Shown here in pieces: positions 24,363-33,074 of a stretch of DNA of 64,000 bases. Numbering within the stretch: the stretch's first letter is position 1; every line of letters begins with the position of its first letter. The notes under the pieces were generated by a model. That model was not told the origin of the DNA. It saw only the letters and a list, made by a program, of their open reading frames with translations, and made no database searches. Position numbers and translations under genes: made by a program. This DNA comes from JAGOUU01 sp964609155 (lineage in GTDB: Bacteria; Pseudomonadota; Gammaproteobacteria; JAGOUU01), in assembly GCA_964609155.1 (NCBI GenBank), contig CAZSRF010000006.1:7131-71130 (forward strand). The letters run 5' to 3'.

Positions 24363-25612
24363 TAATTATTGAATAATTCTTCCCATATAGGCTTTGCTAT
24401 GCTGGGATAGGTTAAATTAAAGTCTTTGATGTTAATTTGTGGATAATGGTGTTCAAAATTAATAGTGTTTAAATTCTTAATAATATTATCACACAGCATG
24501 GGAGCCAAGGCTAATTTTACAGGCCATGCCACTAGAGCATTTTCATGTTCAGCGAAACAAGCATTGTCAGGTTTGCTGTTATCAGTTTGTAATGGCTCTG
24601 CACGGTTAATAAAAAAGCTCGACCATTGCCAATGTTCTTGTGATAGCCAAGGAAAAATATGCTGAATTAATATTTTAGCTTGAGCGATCTGAGCTTCTTG
24701 ATTTATATTGATTCCATTTTCCGCAATTTTTCCGCCAAGATACCATATATATTGACCATCTTTACAATGGTGCGTAGTGATAGTTAATTCAGGTAATATA
24801 CCGTCGCCTATATAATGGCCATATAGTATATGAGGCTCAGGGAACTTTGCTATGACCATGTGTAAGGGGCGCAACTGAGTTTGTGGTAAATCAGTGAAAA
24901 TTTTACTAAGGGTGTCGTTATCTTGTCCACAAGTAAAAATATACTTTTGAGCTTTTAATTGATAGCTATTATGATTGTGAGAAAAATTAATATAATCTAT
25001 TTTATTAGCATTAGCATTAGCATTTAAATTAATTTTTAGGCTATCTTGATCTATTTTAATAATTTTATTTTGATTTGATTGAGATAGATTATTAATTAAA
25101 GAAAAAACATCTACTACTGTTTCGTTAATTCTATAAATAGTACCTTTGAATGCACTATGATGAAATAGATTGGGATAGTTGTTATTATTGGGATCTAATC
25201 TTTGACCATGACTACTTAAAGTTTTTTGTAGTAACAATTGTTTTAATTTGTTTTTTACACTGCCATTATTCCAAAGATCATGGTAGGTAGACAGTATTTT
25301 AGTATTAGATAAGTTAATGTGATTATTATTATGAGTCAGATCAGCGTCAATTGGGCTATTAGAAAAATAGCTAGCCCATTTTTTTGTTTGTTCGGCTGTA
25401 GCTATTGCGGACTTAGTTATCTGACCAAATAATGCATATTTTATTCCACCATGGATGATACCTTGAGCTTTCGAAGTTTGGCCTGCACCTAAAGCGTGCT
25501 GCTCAAGTAATAAAGTACTATAACCTAAATTATTAAGCCTGTATTGCAACATAAGCCCAGCAATACCGCCACCGATAATAGCTATGTCAATTTGCATGAG
25601 ATTGTTGCTCAT
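24362..25612 (-). CDS. FAD-dependent oxidoreductase (DAO family, GlpD/GlpO-like)
   Basis: 416 residues. The Rossmann GGGIAGLMLQYRLNNLGYSTLLLEQ (dinucleotide fold, residues 8-32, ending in the ribose-binding Glu) is followed by SKAQGIIHGGIKYA, which resembles the S-S-K-L-I-H-G-G-x-R-Y region of glycerol-3-phosphate dehydrogenases. The C-terminal GlpD domain is not evident, so the substrate is uncertain. It lies divergent from hldE copy 2 with 74 bases between starts, and is translationally joined to the aldo/keto reductase. Confidence 0.75.
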   Translation of the reverse strand: MSNNLMQIDIAIIGGGIAGLMLQYRLNNLGYSTLLLEQHALGAGQTSKAQGIIHGGIKYALFGQITKSAIATAEQTKKWASYFSNSPIDADLTHNNNHINLSNTKILSTYHDLWNNGSVKNKLKQLLLQKTLSSHGQRLDPNNNNYPNLFHHSAFKGTIYRINETVVDVFSLINNLSQSNQNKIIKIDQDSLKINLNANANANKIDYINFSHNHNSYQLKAQKYIFTCGQDNDTLSKIFTDLPQTQLRPLHMVIAKFPEPHILYGHYIGDGILPELTITTHHCKDGQYIWYLGGKIAENGININQEAQIAQAKILIQHIFPWLSQEHWQWSSFFINRAEPLQTDNSKPDNACFAEHENALVAWPVKLALAPMLCDNIIKNLNTINFEHHYPQINIKDFNLTYPSIAKPIWEELFNN

Positions 25613-25686
25613 TTTTTTGCTTATGGATTCTATATAGTTTAGAATCTATAAATTATACTCAATTACATAAATAAATTATAGGTAAA

Positions 25687-27129
25687 ATGACAGTCGAAAA
25701 TTATAATTTATTCAATTTTACTAATGCAAAAATTCTAGCCATTGGTGATCTGATTCTTGATACATATTGGCATGGAGTAACTAACCGAACGTCACCTGAA
25801 GCTCCTGTGCCTGTAGCTCATCTTAAAGTTGTAGAGCATCGGTTGGCTGGCATAGGGAATATTGCTGGGCAAATTCGAATGCTAGGGGGTAGGGTTGATT
25901 TAATCACTGATATAGGCTGTGCCGATAAAGATAATAAATTAGGCACAGAATTAGAAAATTTATTTTTAAATAATCAATTGTCTTTTGAGCATGTAGTTAT
26001 TTCTGACAATCAATTAAACCAAAGAGTAAGAATTGTAAGTCAAGCACAGCAGCTACTACGAATTGATTCTACTGCTACTAGTAATGATAAGGTTCCGAAA
26101 GAAGCTAATGAACAAATAAATACTAAGTTTTTAGAACTATATGCTGATTATAATACTATTGTATTTTATGATAATGGTGATGGTGTCATTAATAACCGGT
26201 ATATAAAATATTGGTTAGATTTAGCGCATGCTAAAAATATTAAAACAATTTATGTTCCTGCTAACAAGCAAATTTTAGAAAATTTTTTAATTAATCAATA
26301 TAAAGTAGATTATATAATTAGTCATATTGAGAATAGCTTGGAATGTAATAGCCAACTAATTGATTGTAGTAACCTGGGTATTCTATATTATGACGCCTCA
26401 GGATTAACTATCTTTGATAAAATTAGCAACAAAATTAACAATAAGATTAAAATTGAATCACTAGCTACAGAAGTTGAAAATATTATAGGTATTAAAGAAA
26501 CTATTGCTGCTATATTTATTTTAGCAATTAGTTCTGGCCAGGATATTTTAAAAGCAGCAGAATTGGCTAATGCTGGTCTGAGTTACGTTATTAGGCAATT
26601 TGGTCAGTACAATGTAAATATTATAGAACTACAGCTAGCATATGCTGATTATATCTTAGACAGTAAATATAATTATATAAATCTTAAACAAGAAATAGAT
26701 GCAGCTCGAGCCAAAAATAAAAAAATTGTTTTTGCTAATGGTTGCTTTGATGTTCTACATGTAGGTCACGTTGCCTATCTTGATCTTGCCAAACAGCGTG
26801 GTGATAAATTATTTATCGCTATTAATAGTGATTGCTCTATAAAAAGACTCAAAGGTGAATCACGACCAATTAATTGTTTAGCAGATAGATTATATTTGTT
26901 AAAAAATTTAATATGTCAAGATTGGGTTGTACCATTTTTTACAGATACACCTGAGGATTTTTTACGTTGGTTAAAACCAGACTTACTTGTAAAAGGTGGG
27001 GATTATACTCCAGAGAAAATTGTCGGGCATGAGATTGTTTATAGTTATGGTGGTAAAACAGAAATCATTCAACATCCATATAATACTATTTCTTCCAGCA
27101 AAATCTTAGCTCAAAAAGATTATGTTTAA
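25687..27129 (+). CDS. hldE: HldE copy 2: intact D-beta-heptose 1-phosphate adenylyltransferase, degenerate kinase domain
   Basis: 480 residues, full HldE length. The C-terminal nucleotidyltransferase is complete: VFANGCFDVLHVGH, NSDCSIKRLKGESRPIN, DWVVPF, LLVKGGDY and the terminal TISSSK. The N-terminal PfkB-like half keeps SPEAPVPV but has lost the working parts: GGAANVA is GIGNIAG, the SDYAKG block is YDNGDG, DPKG is not recognisable, the TPN motif is missing, and the catalytic GAGD is replaced by GIKE. It would transfer AMP to heptose 1-phosphate but probably cannot phosphorylate. waaF overlaps its 3' end by eight bases. Confidence 0.88.
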   Translation: MTVENYNLFNFTNAKILAIGDLILDTYWHGVTNRTSPEAPVPVAHLKVVEHRLAGIGNIAGQIRMLGGRVDLITDIGCADKDNKLGTELENLFLNNQLSFEHVVISDNQLNQRVRIVSQAQQLLRIDSTATSNDKVPKEANEQINTKFLELYADYNTIVFYDNGDGVINNRYIKYWLDLAHAKNIKTIYVPANKQILENFLINQYKVDYIISHIENSLECNSQLIDCSNLGILYYDASGLTIFDKISNKINNKIKIESLATEVENIIGIKETIAAIFILAISSGQDILKAAELANAGLSYVIRQFGQYNVNIIELQLAYADYILDSKYNYINLKQEIDAARAKNKKIVFANGCFDVLHVGHVAYLDLAKQRGDKLFIAINSDCSIKRLKGESRPINCLADRLYLLKNLICQDWVVPFFTDTPEDFLRWLKPDLLVKGGDYTPEKIVGHEIVYSYGGKTEIIQHPYNTISSSKILAQKDYV

Positions 27130-28183
27130 AGTTCTTATTGTGGGCGCGTCTTGGCTGGGTGATATGGTTATGTCGCAGTCTTTGTTTAAAATATTAAAAG
27201 CGCAAAATAAAATTATTCACGTTTTAGCTCCTAAATGGAATCATGAAGTATTAAATTGCATGCCAGAAATCGACTTGGCTATTGAGATGCCGTTTGATCA
27301 TGGGCAGGCTAAATTTTATCAACGCTACAAATTTGCAAAGTTATTACGACAAGAAAGATATAATGAAGCAATAGTGTTGCCGAATTCTTTTAAGTCTGCT
27401 CTAATACCATATTGGGCAAATATTCCTATAAGAACAGGCTGGCTTGGAGAGTTTAGATATGGTGTGCTCAATAATTATCAAAAGCTTGATAAAAATGCTT
27501 TGCCGTTGATGATACAAAGATTAACAGCCTTAGCATATTTTAATCAAGGAAAGAATTTTGATCAAAATATTTTTGCTAAACAAGATATTCCAAATCCACA
27601 GTTAAAAACAAATCCTTCTTTTGTAACCAGCGTCTTTGATAGGTTTAGTATAGATACAACATCTAATATCAGTAATAAGATTTTAATATTAGCACCAGGA
27701 GCAGCTTTTGGTGAGGCCAAAAAGTGGCCTGAGGAATATTTTGCAAAGGTTGCCGTAGACAAAACTCAATCAGGCTGGGATGTAGTATTATTAGGCTCTG
27801 TTAAAGATAGGATTAGTACAGATTATATTGAAAAAAAAGTAAATAATCCTAAAAAATGTAAAAATTTAGCTGGTCAATTACAATTGCCTGAGACTGTAGC
27901 TATAATATCAAAGGCTACTGTAATAGTAAGTAATGATTCGGGACTGTTACATGTAGCAGCTAGTTTAAATATTCCATTGATTGGTATTTATGGTTCAACG
28001 AGTCCAAATTTTACGCCACCGTTGATAGAAGATAAGAAAAAAATTATTTTATCAATAGATAAATCAGAATTGCCTTGTAGGCCATGCTTTGAAAAAACAT
28101 GTAGGTATGGGCATTTAAAATGTTTAAGAGACATTGAGCCGCAGCAAGTGATAGAATCCGTGGATAAATTATGCGAATATTAA
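27122..28183 (+). CDS. waaF: ADP-heptose:LPS heptosyltransferase II
   Basis: 353 residues of GT family 9. N-terminal ILIVGASWLGDMVMSQSLF, then VLPNSFKSALIPYWANIPIRTGW and the C-terminal LAPGAAFGEAKKWPEEYFA, SNDSGLLHVAASLNIPLIGIYGSTSP and CRPCFEKTCRYGHLKCL are diagnostic of WaaF. It adds the second heptose to the inner core at the cytoplasmic face of the inner membrane. It sits between hldE and waaC with overlapping ends on both sides. Confidence 0.95.
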   Translation: MFKVLIVGASWLGDMVMSQSLFKILKAQNKIIHVLAPKWNHEVLNCMPEIDLAIEMPFDHGQAKFYQRYKFAKLLRQERYNEAIVLPNSFKSALIPYWANIPIRTGWLGEFRYGVLNNYQKLDKNALPLMIQRLTALAYFNQGKNFDQNIFAKQDIPNPQLKTNPSFVTSVFDRFSIDTTSNISNKILILAPGAAFGEAKKWPEEYFAKVAVDKTQSGWDVVLLGSVKDRISTDYIEKKVNNPKKCKNLAGQLQLPETVAIISKATVIVSNDSGLLHVAASLNIPLIGIYGSTSPNFTPPLIEDKKKIILSIDKSELPCRPCFEKTCRYGHLKCLRDIEPQQVIESVDKLCEY

Positions 28184-29295
28184 TAGTAAAAATATCTTCG
28201 ATGGGCGATGTTATCCATGCTTTGCCTGCAGTTACTGAGCTAAAAAATAATATTAAAAATATTATTATAGACTGGGTAGTAGAAGAGGCTTTTGTAGATA
28301 TCCCCTCAAGACATCCAGCTATAAACAAAGTTATTCCCATCGCCATGCGTAGATGGCGAAAGAGTATATTCAAAGAGAAACTCAGTGCTCAACATAATAA
28401 AGATATATCTGTTTGGCATGAGGTAAAAGCATTTTGGTACAATCTTAGAGAATATAAATATGACTATATTATAGATGCCCAAGGGTTGCTAAAAAGTGCT
28501 ATTATCACTAGAATGGCAAAATTAGATAATGCCTCAAGCAAATCGTATGTTTATGGACTAAATAGCCAGTCTTCCCGTGGTAAATATATTCAATGGTTGT
28601 ATCATAAACGAGTCAATGTCCCAAAAAATGAACATGCGGTATTAAGGTTAAAAACACTTTTTGCCAACATATTTAATTACCGTTGTGATTCGGTTATTGA
28701 CTATGGACTAACAGACTATGTCATTTCCGATAAGAATTCGAGAATATCGACAGATAAAAAACGGTATTTAGTTTTTTTACATTGCACTACTTGGGAAAGT
28801 AAAAAATGGCCAGTAAGCTTCTGGCAGGCGTTGATCACGAAAGCTATAAATCATGGTTTTGGTGTTAAATTAAATTCTGGCAATCAAGAAGAGTTGCAAC
28901 AAACTTATGCTATTACTAGCAAATTTTCTTTAGATTTTGGAGAGAATTTAGATGGTAAAAATTTAAATAATAACAACGTAGAAGTTATGCAGCCACAAAG
29001 TATCAATAAGTTAATTAATACTATTGCTAATAGTAGTGGGGTGGTTTGTGTTGACACAGGCCTGGGGCATCTAGCAGCTGCTCTTAGTGTTCCTGGCGTG
29101 GGAATTTATGGTGCATCTAGTGCAAAGCTTACGGCAATTTTGAGTGATAATTTTATTAACTTATCTTCACGTTATAAGTGTTCGCCGTGTTTATTAAAAA
29201 ACTGTAATTTACTAGACTATAATAAATTCCCGCCATGTTATGACGAATTAAATCCGGATCTAATTTGGAAAACATTAGAGACTCTAATAAATTAA
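28171..29295 (+). CDS. waaC: ADP-heptose:LPS heptosyltransferase I
   Basis: 374 residues, longer than the usual 320-330 by internal insertions around 235-275. MRILIVKISSMGDVIHALPAV, DWVVEEAF, IIDAQGLLKSA, LHCTTWESKKWP and CVDTGLGHLAAALSVPGVGIYG identify WaaC. It adds the first heptose to Kdo. The start lies within the last codons of waaF, giving a tight hldE-waaF-waaC operon. Confidence 0.95.
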   Translation: MRILIVKISSMGDVIHALPAVTELKNNIKNIIIDWVVEEAFVDIPSRHPAINKVIPIAMRRWRKSIFKEKLSAQHNKDISVWHEVKAFWYNLREYKYDYIIDAQGLLKSAIITRMAKLDNASSKSYVYGLNSQSSRGKYIQWLYHKRVNVPKNEHAVLRLKTLFANIFNYRCDSVIDYGLTDYVISDKNSRISTDKKRYLVFLHCTTWESKKWPVSFWQALITKAINHGFGVKLNSGNQEELQQTYAITSKFSLDFGENLDGKNLNNNNVEVMQPQSINKLINTIANSSGVVCVDTGLGHLAAALSVPGVGIYGASSAKLTAILSDNFINLSSRYKCSPCLLKNCNLLDYNKFPPCYDELNPDLIWKTLETLIN

Positions 29296-29321
29296 TTATT
29301 AATTAGCCATAGGGAAATAAT

Positions 29322-29609
29322 ATGTTTGTTATTAATATTCGATACATCCAATCATTAGAAGAAATAAATAAGCATCTAGAAGAACACAGAGCTTTTTTAG
29401 AGGTTGGTTATAAAAAAAATTATTTTATTACTTCTGGTCCAAAAAGTCCTCGTGATGGTGGGATAATTATTTCCCAACTTACTGACCGTAAGCAATTAGA
29501 AGATTTTATTAAAGATGATCCATTTTTAGTGCATAATCTAGCAGTATATGAGATTACAGAATTTACGCCAGTAAAATATCATAAAGATTTTTCTATCTTT
29601 GTTGTTTGA
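29322..29609 (+). CDS. YciI-like protein
   Basis: 95 residues, the usual size. YIQSLEEINKHLEEHRAFL carries the conserved E/D-H-R pattern; FITSGPKSPRDGGIII and a DDPF motif are YCII-family signatures. The fold is a small ferredoxin-like dimer of unknown enzyme activity in most members. It follows waaC by 26 bases. Confidence 0.88.
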   Translation: MFVINIRYIQSLEEINKHLEEHRAFLEVGYKKNYFITSGPKSPRDGGIIISQLTDRKQLEDFIKDDPFLVHNLAVYEITEFTPVKYHKDFSIFVV

Positions 29610-29643
29610 TATATAGAAAAATAGTGATTCATGTGGTACGAAT

Positions 29644-30897
29644 ATGTTTCAAGAAATAAGTAGTGGCGTGGTGGGCGAAGGAATGCCTGTTGCAATGCAG
29701 ATTGATGCACGTTTACGTGCGCGATCACGTAGAGATACAGCTGCTTCCCCTGAAGTAGGTGTTACTAGGTTTGAAGAATTACCTTTAAGTGGAGTCTTGA
29801 AACAAGAATCGTGGGAAGAGCTTCTGCCAGCAAAAGATGTTTTTTCTAAATATTTAAAAGAATTATTACGGAATCCAGCATATGATAACAATAAAAAGCT
29901 ATATTTATATTATTGCCTTGGATCTGTGTTTTTCTTTTTAGCTGCAACATGTGTGTATATTCGTTTTTTTTGGACTGAAGGTGATAGCACACTAAGACAA
30001 AAAGAGTTTACTGCAGAATCTATACGTGTTTTCGGAGGTGGGTTGGCATATATAGCTTCTTTAACAACAACACTGTCATCAGCTTATTATAATCTTAAAA
30101 CTTTATTTGCGTTGAATAGAAGTATTAAAAAAAAACAAGAATCATTAATCAATGAATATGATAATTTTAGACAGAAAGTTATTAATGAACATAATATCAA
30201 GGTGATATTTTTTTCTCTTGCAGAGGTTGTATATGAGTTGACCATTTTTCCTGTTGGTTGTGTTGTGCATTATGAAAAATATGCGGAATTATGTGCATCA
30301 GCAAAAGAATTATTAAAAAATGTTAAAAGTGAGGTAGATGTTCCGTCTTTATATTTACATGGTGATCTTAGGTATATTGTTTTTGCAAATAGGCTGGCTA
30401 TAATAAGAGATTTAAAAAAAGTTTTATTAGGGCCAAAATTTAAAAAAAATACTGATGAAATCATTAAGTTTATCATTGAGGGCGTGTTAAAGTTGAAGTT
30501 TTATGCGGTAAACCGTGAGCAATCAATTAAATTTAGAGATGATTTCATGGAAAGGGTAAAGAAAGATTTTGATACTCAATGTTTTGTGCTAGATGCTATT
30601 GGTGAAATTGCGATACTACGTAGACAAACGCAAAGATCACACCTTTTTACTTCTACAAAAAAAATTACTGAAGAACGTGCTCATCCCTCTATACTTGAAG
30701 CTCTAAGAGAGTATTGGGCAGATCCAGAAACAGCCACCCATGGCGATTATCCTTCTGACATTGTTATCAAAGATCTTAGTGAGTTTATCCTTATTACATT
30801 AAAAGAAAAACATTGGAGTAGTATGTTCGAGCCTAGTTTTTCTGTCCCTATAGCCATGCCTTCTCCTTTGTGCAGTATGGGATGTCTCATGCCATGA
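29644..30897 (+). CDS. Unknown membrane protein (417 aa), effector candidate
   Basis: I do not recognise the family. A polar N-terminus of about 85 residues precedes two membrane segments (YLYYCLGSVFFFLAATCVYI and a second near 130-150), then a basic, helical cytosolic-type region with a possible third hydrophobic segment near 200 (VIFFSLAEVVYELTIFPVGC). The tail is polar. A membrane pair followed by Tyr-Asn and a Lys-rich helix also occurs in the unknown protein at 51783. Isolated between housekeeping genes and lacking a bacterial-family look, it fits an effector that inserts into host membranes, but this is inference. Confidence 0.5.
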   Translation: MFQEISSGVVGEGMPVAMQIDARLRARSRRDTAASPEVGVTRFEELPLSGVLKQESWEELLPAKDVFSKYLKELLRNPAYDNNKKLYLYYCLGSVFFFLAATCVYIRFFWTEGDSTLRQKEFTAESIRVFGGGLAYIASLTTTLSSAYYNLKTLFALNRSIKKKQESLINEYDNFRQKVINEHNIKVIFFSLAEVVYELTIFPVGCVVHYEKYAELCASAKELLKNVKSEVDVPSLYLHGDLRYIVFANRLAIIRDLKKVLLGPKFKKNTDEIIKFIIEGVLKLKFYAVNREQSIKFRDDFMERVKKDFDTQCFVLDAIGEIAILRRQTQRSHLFTSTKKITEERAHPSILEALREYWADPETATHGDYPSDIVIKDLSEFILITLKEKHWSSMFEPSFSVPIAMPSPLCSMGCLMP

Positions 30898-30938
30898 GGT
30901 TTAAATTATAGCTCGGTAATTGGACATAAAATATCAAA

Positions 30939-31811
30939 TTAATCAAAAATTTTTTTGCGAATATGGCAATAAGGTTGCTTATTATTTTTTAAGTAATATT
31001 CTTGGTGATAATCCTCAGCTGGCCAAAAAGCATATGCAGGCTCTAAAATTGTAGCAACTTTATAATTTTTATCAGCAAGAAGTTTGATAATCTCTGCGGC
31101 TTTATTCTTTTGTTCTTCGTTATAATAAAATATTTTACTTAAATATTGATAACCTATATCAGGTCCTTGGCCATTAATTTGCTCAAAATTATGGATCTCA
31201 AAAAATAATTTAATTATGGCTTCATAATTTATAATATTTGGATCATATATAATACGTAAAGCTTCTACATGTTTTGTCTTTCCACTACAAATAAGATCAT
31301 AATTAGGATGGTCGATACTGTTATCACCAGTGTAACCAACTTCTGTAAAAAGGACACCAGATTGTTTTTGAAATAAATATTCTACACCCCAAAAGCACCC
31401 TGCAGCGATAATAGCTTCTTCAGTGTCTAATACAGTTGTATTATTTGCTATAAAGTCCACAGATAAAGAATTAACACAATATCTTGTATTTTTAGAAGTA
31501 TGAAATTCTCCATGAAAGATATGTCCCAAATGGCCATTGCATCGATTGCATACAATTTCAGTTCTTCGACCGTCTGTATCTAAAGTTTTTTTTACATTTT
31601 GGTTTATTTCATCCTCAAAACTTGGCCAGCCGCAGCTTGAGGTAAATTTATTATCTGATTGGAATAAAGCAAGACCGCATAATCGGCATATATAAGTTCC
31701 TAAAATATCTTTAGAATAATTTGTGTACTTACCAGTATTAGGACGCTCGGTCGCTTTGTTGATTAAGACATTAAAGACTTCTTTGGGTAATGATTTAGTT
31801 TTTAGAAGCAT
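30939..31811 (-). CDS. msrBA: Methionine sulfoxide reductase MsrB-MsrA fusion
   Basis: 290 residues. The N-terminal MsrB domain (1-about 125) has two zinc CxxC pairs (CRLC, CNRC), SSCGWPSF, GHLGHIF and the catalytic RYCVNS. The C-terminal MsrA domain starts with the GCFWG catalytic motif and has EVGYTGD, HVEALRIIYDP and HQEYYLKNN. It reduces both R and S methionine sulfoxides. The order B then A is the less common direction of this fusion. No signal peptide was seen, so it is presumably cytoplasmic. It overlaps the SDR gene by 17 bases and may be translated from the same message. Confidence 0.93.
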   Translation of the reverse strand: MLLKTKSLPKEVFNVLINKATERPNTGKYTNYSKDILGTYICRLCGLALFQSDNKFTSSCGWPSFEDEINQNVKKTLDTDGRRTEIVCNRCNGHLGHIFHGEFHTSKNTRYCVNSLSVDFIANNTTVLDTEEAIIAAGCFWGVEYLFQKQSGVLFTEVGYTGDNSIDHPNYDLICSGKTKHVEALRIIYDPNIINYEAIIKLFFEIHNFEQINGQGPDIGYQYLSKIFYYNEEQKNKAAEIIKLLADKNYKVATILEPAYAFWPAEDYHQEYYLKNNKQPYCHIRKKIFD

Positions 31812-32562
31812 AATTAAGCCCTACTTGCTCTAAAGGATAAATAACCATCTCTGAAATATTAACATGATTAGGACGAGTAGCAGCAAAGACAATGGTATCT
31901 GCAATATCTTCAGCTTGTAAAGGGGTGAATTTAGAGTAAAAGTCGTCTGAGCGTTTTTTGTCGCCATTCCATCTAACTTCACTGAATTCAGTATGTACAG
32001 CACCAGGTGCTATTTCTGTTACTCGAATGTTTTTCCCCAAAGTATCATGTCTAATAGACTCAGAGATAGCTTTAACAGCATGTTTAGTAGCACAATAGAC
32101 ATTACCAGTTGCATAAATATTTCTACCAGCTATAGATCCTATATTAATAATATGACCTTTCTTTCGTTCAATCATCCCGGGTAATATACTATGAGTCAGA
32201 TATAATAGACCTTTGATATTAGTATCTATCATAGTTTCCCAGTTATCTAAGTTTCCATCTTGGATCAAGTCAGAGGATAATGCTAGACCTGCGTTATTAA
32301 CCAAGATGTCAATGCTCTTAAAGCTAGCAGGTAGATTGTTTATAGCATTTATGACACCATTTTTATCTCTAACATCTAAAGGAAGAATAAATGTAGAAAT
32401 ATTATACTTCTTAATTAAGCTTTCACTAAGCGCTTGTATTTTTTCAACACGTCTTGCTGCTAAAATTAAATTTGCACCAAGCTCCGCAAATCGTTCAGCT
32501 GCAGCATAACCTATGCCACTTGAAGCACCAGTTATGAGAATAATATTTTGTTTTAATTCCAT
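31795..32562 (-). CDS. Short-chain dehydrogenase (YdfG-like)
   Basis: 255 residues. TGASSGIGYA cofactor motif, NNAGLAL, the YCATK catalytic Tyr-Lys and PGAVHTEFSEVRW, a segment typical of the YdfG/3-hydroxy acid dehydrogenase group (L-allo-threonine and related 3-hydroxy acids, NADP-dependent). An Arg pair (AARRVEK) after the second strand supports NADP preference. It overlaps both neighbours and belongs to the same minus-strand run as the thioredoxin-like gene. Confidence 0.9.
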   Translation of the reverse strand: MELKQNIILITGASSGIGYAAAERFAELGANLILAARRVEKIQALSESLIKKYNISTFILPLDVRDKNGVINAINNLPASFKSIDILVNNAGLALSSDLIQDGNLDNWETMIDTNIKGLLYLTHSILPGMIERKKGHIINIGSIAGRNIYATGNVYCATKHAVKAISESIRHDTLGKNIRVTEIAPGAVHTEFSEVRWNGDKKRSDDFYSKFTPLQAEDIADTIVFAATRPNHVNISEMVIYPLEQVGLNYASKN

Positions 32563-33074
32563 GAGTGGGTTCCAATTATTTTTCTTTCAATAATAAAGTT
32601 ATTATTTACAATATAAGTCTCTGGCACCATGTTGGTGTTAAATAATTCTGAAGATAATGATTTATTTTGATCCCAAATGAATATTAAATTATCAATCTTG
32701 TTTTTTGATGTTTTTGCTATAAAATTGTTTAAATCTTGAGCATCATCATCTATTGATATAGCTAAAATAGTTTGTGAAGGGTTATTTTTTGCAAACTTAA
32801 TAATATGATTAAATTCTTTTTTACAAACCCCGCACCAAGTAGCCCAAAAGTGAACATAAATTTTATCGGCTTGCAGATCATATAAATTACGACCGCGTTG
32901 GCCTTCAAAGACATCATAAGTAAAATTAGGAATTTTGGTTGTAGATTCATTACTTATGGATTGACTATTTGCCTTTGCATGAGCATTTCCTGTGGGTAGT
33001 ATTACATGCTCTTGATATATAATTAACCCTAATATTAATAGGGTGCTCAATAAAATTAAAAGTTTTGCTTTCAT
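32553..33074 (-). CDS. Periplasmic thioredoxin-like protein (TlpA/ResA-type)
   Basis: 173 residues. One N-terminal membrane anchor (about 5-20) exports the domain. The FWATWCGVCKKE active site has C-G-V-C, and VPETYIV carries the cis-Pro. It is placed directly after ccsA with a four-base overlap, so a role in keeping apocytochrome c cysteines reduced (ResA function) is likely. Confidence 0.88.
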   Translation of the reverse strand: MKAKLLILLSTLLILGLIIYQEHVILPTGNAHAKANSQSISNESTTKIPNFTYDVFEGQRGRNLYDLQADKIYVHFWATWCGVCKKEFNHIIKFAKNNPSQTILAISIDDDAQDLNNFIAKTSKNKIDNLIFIWDQNKSLSSELFNTNMVPETYIVNNNFIIERKIIGTHSWN

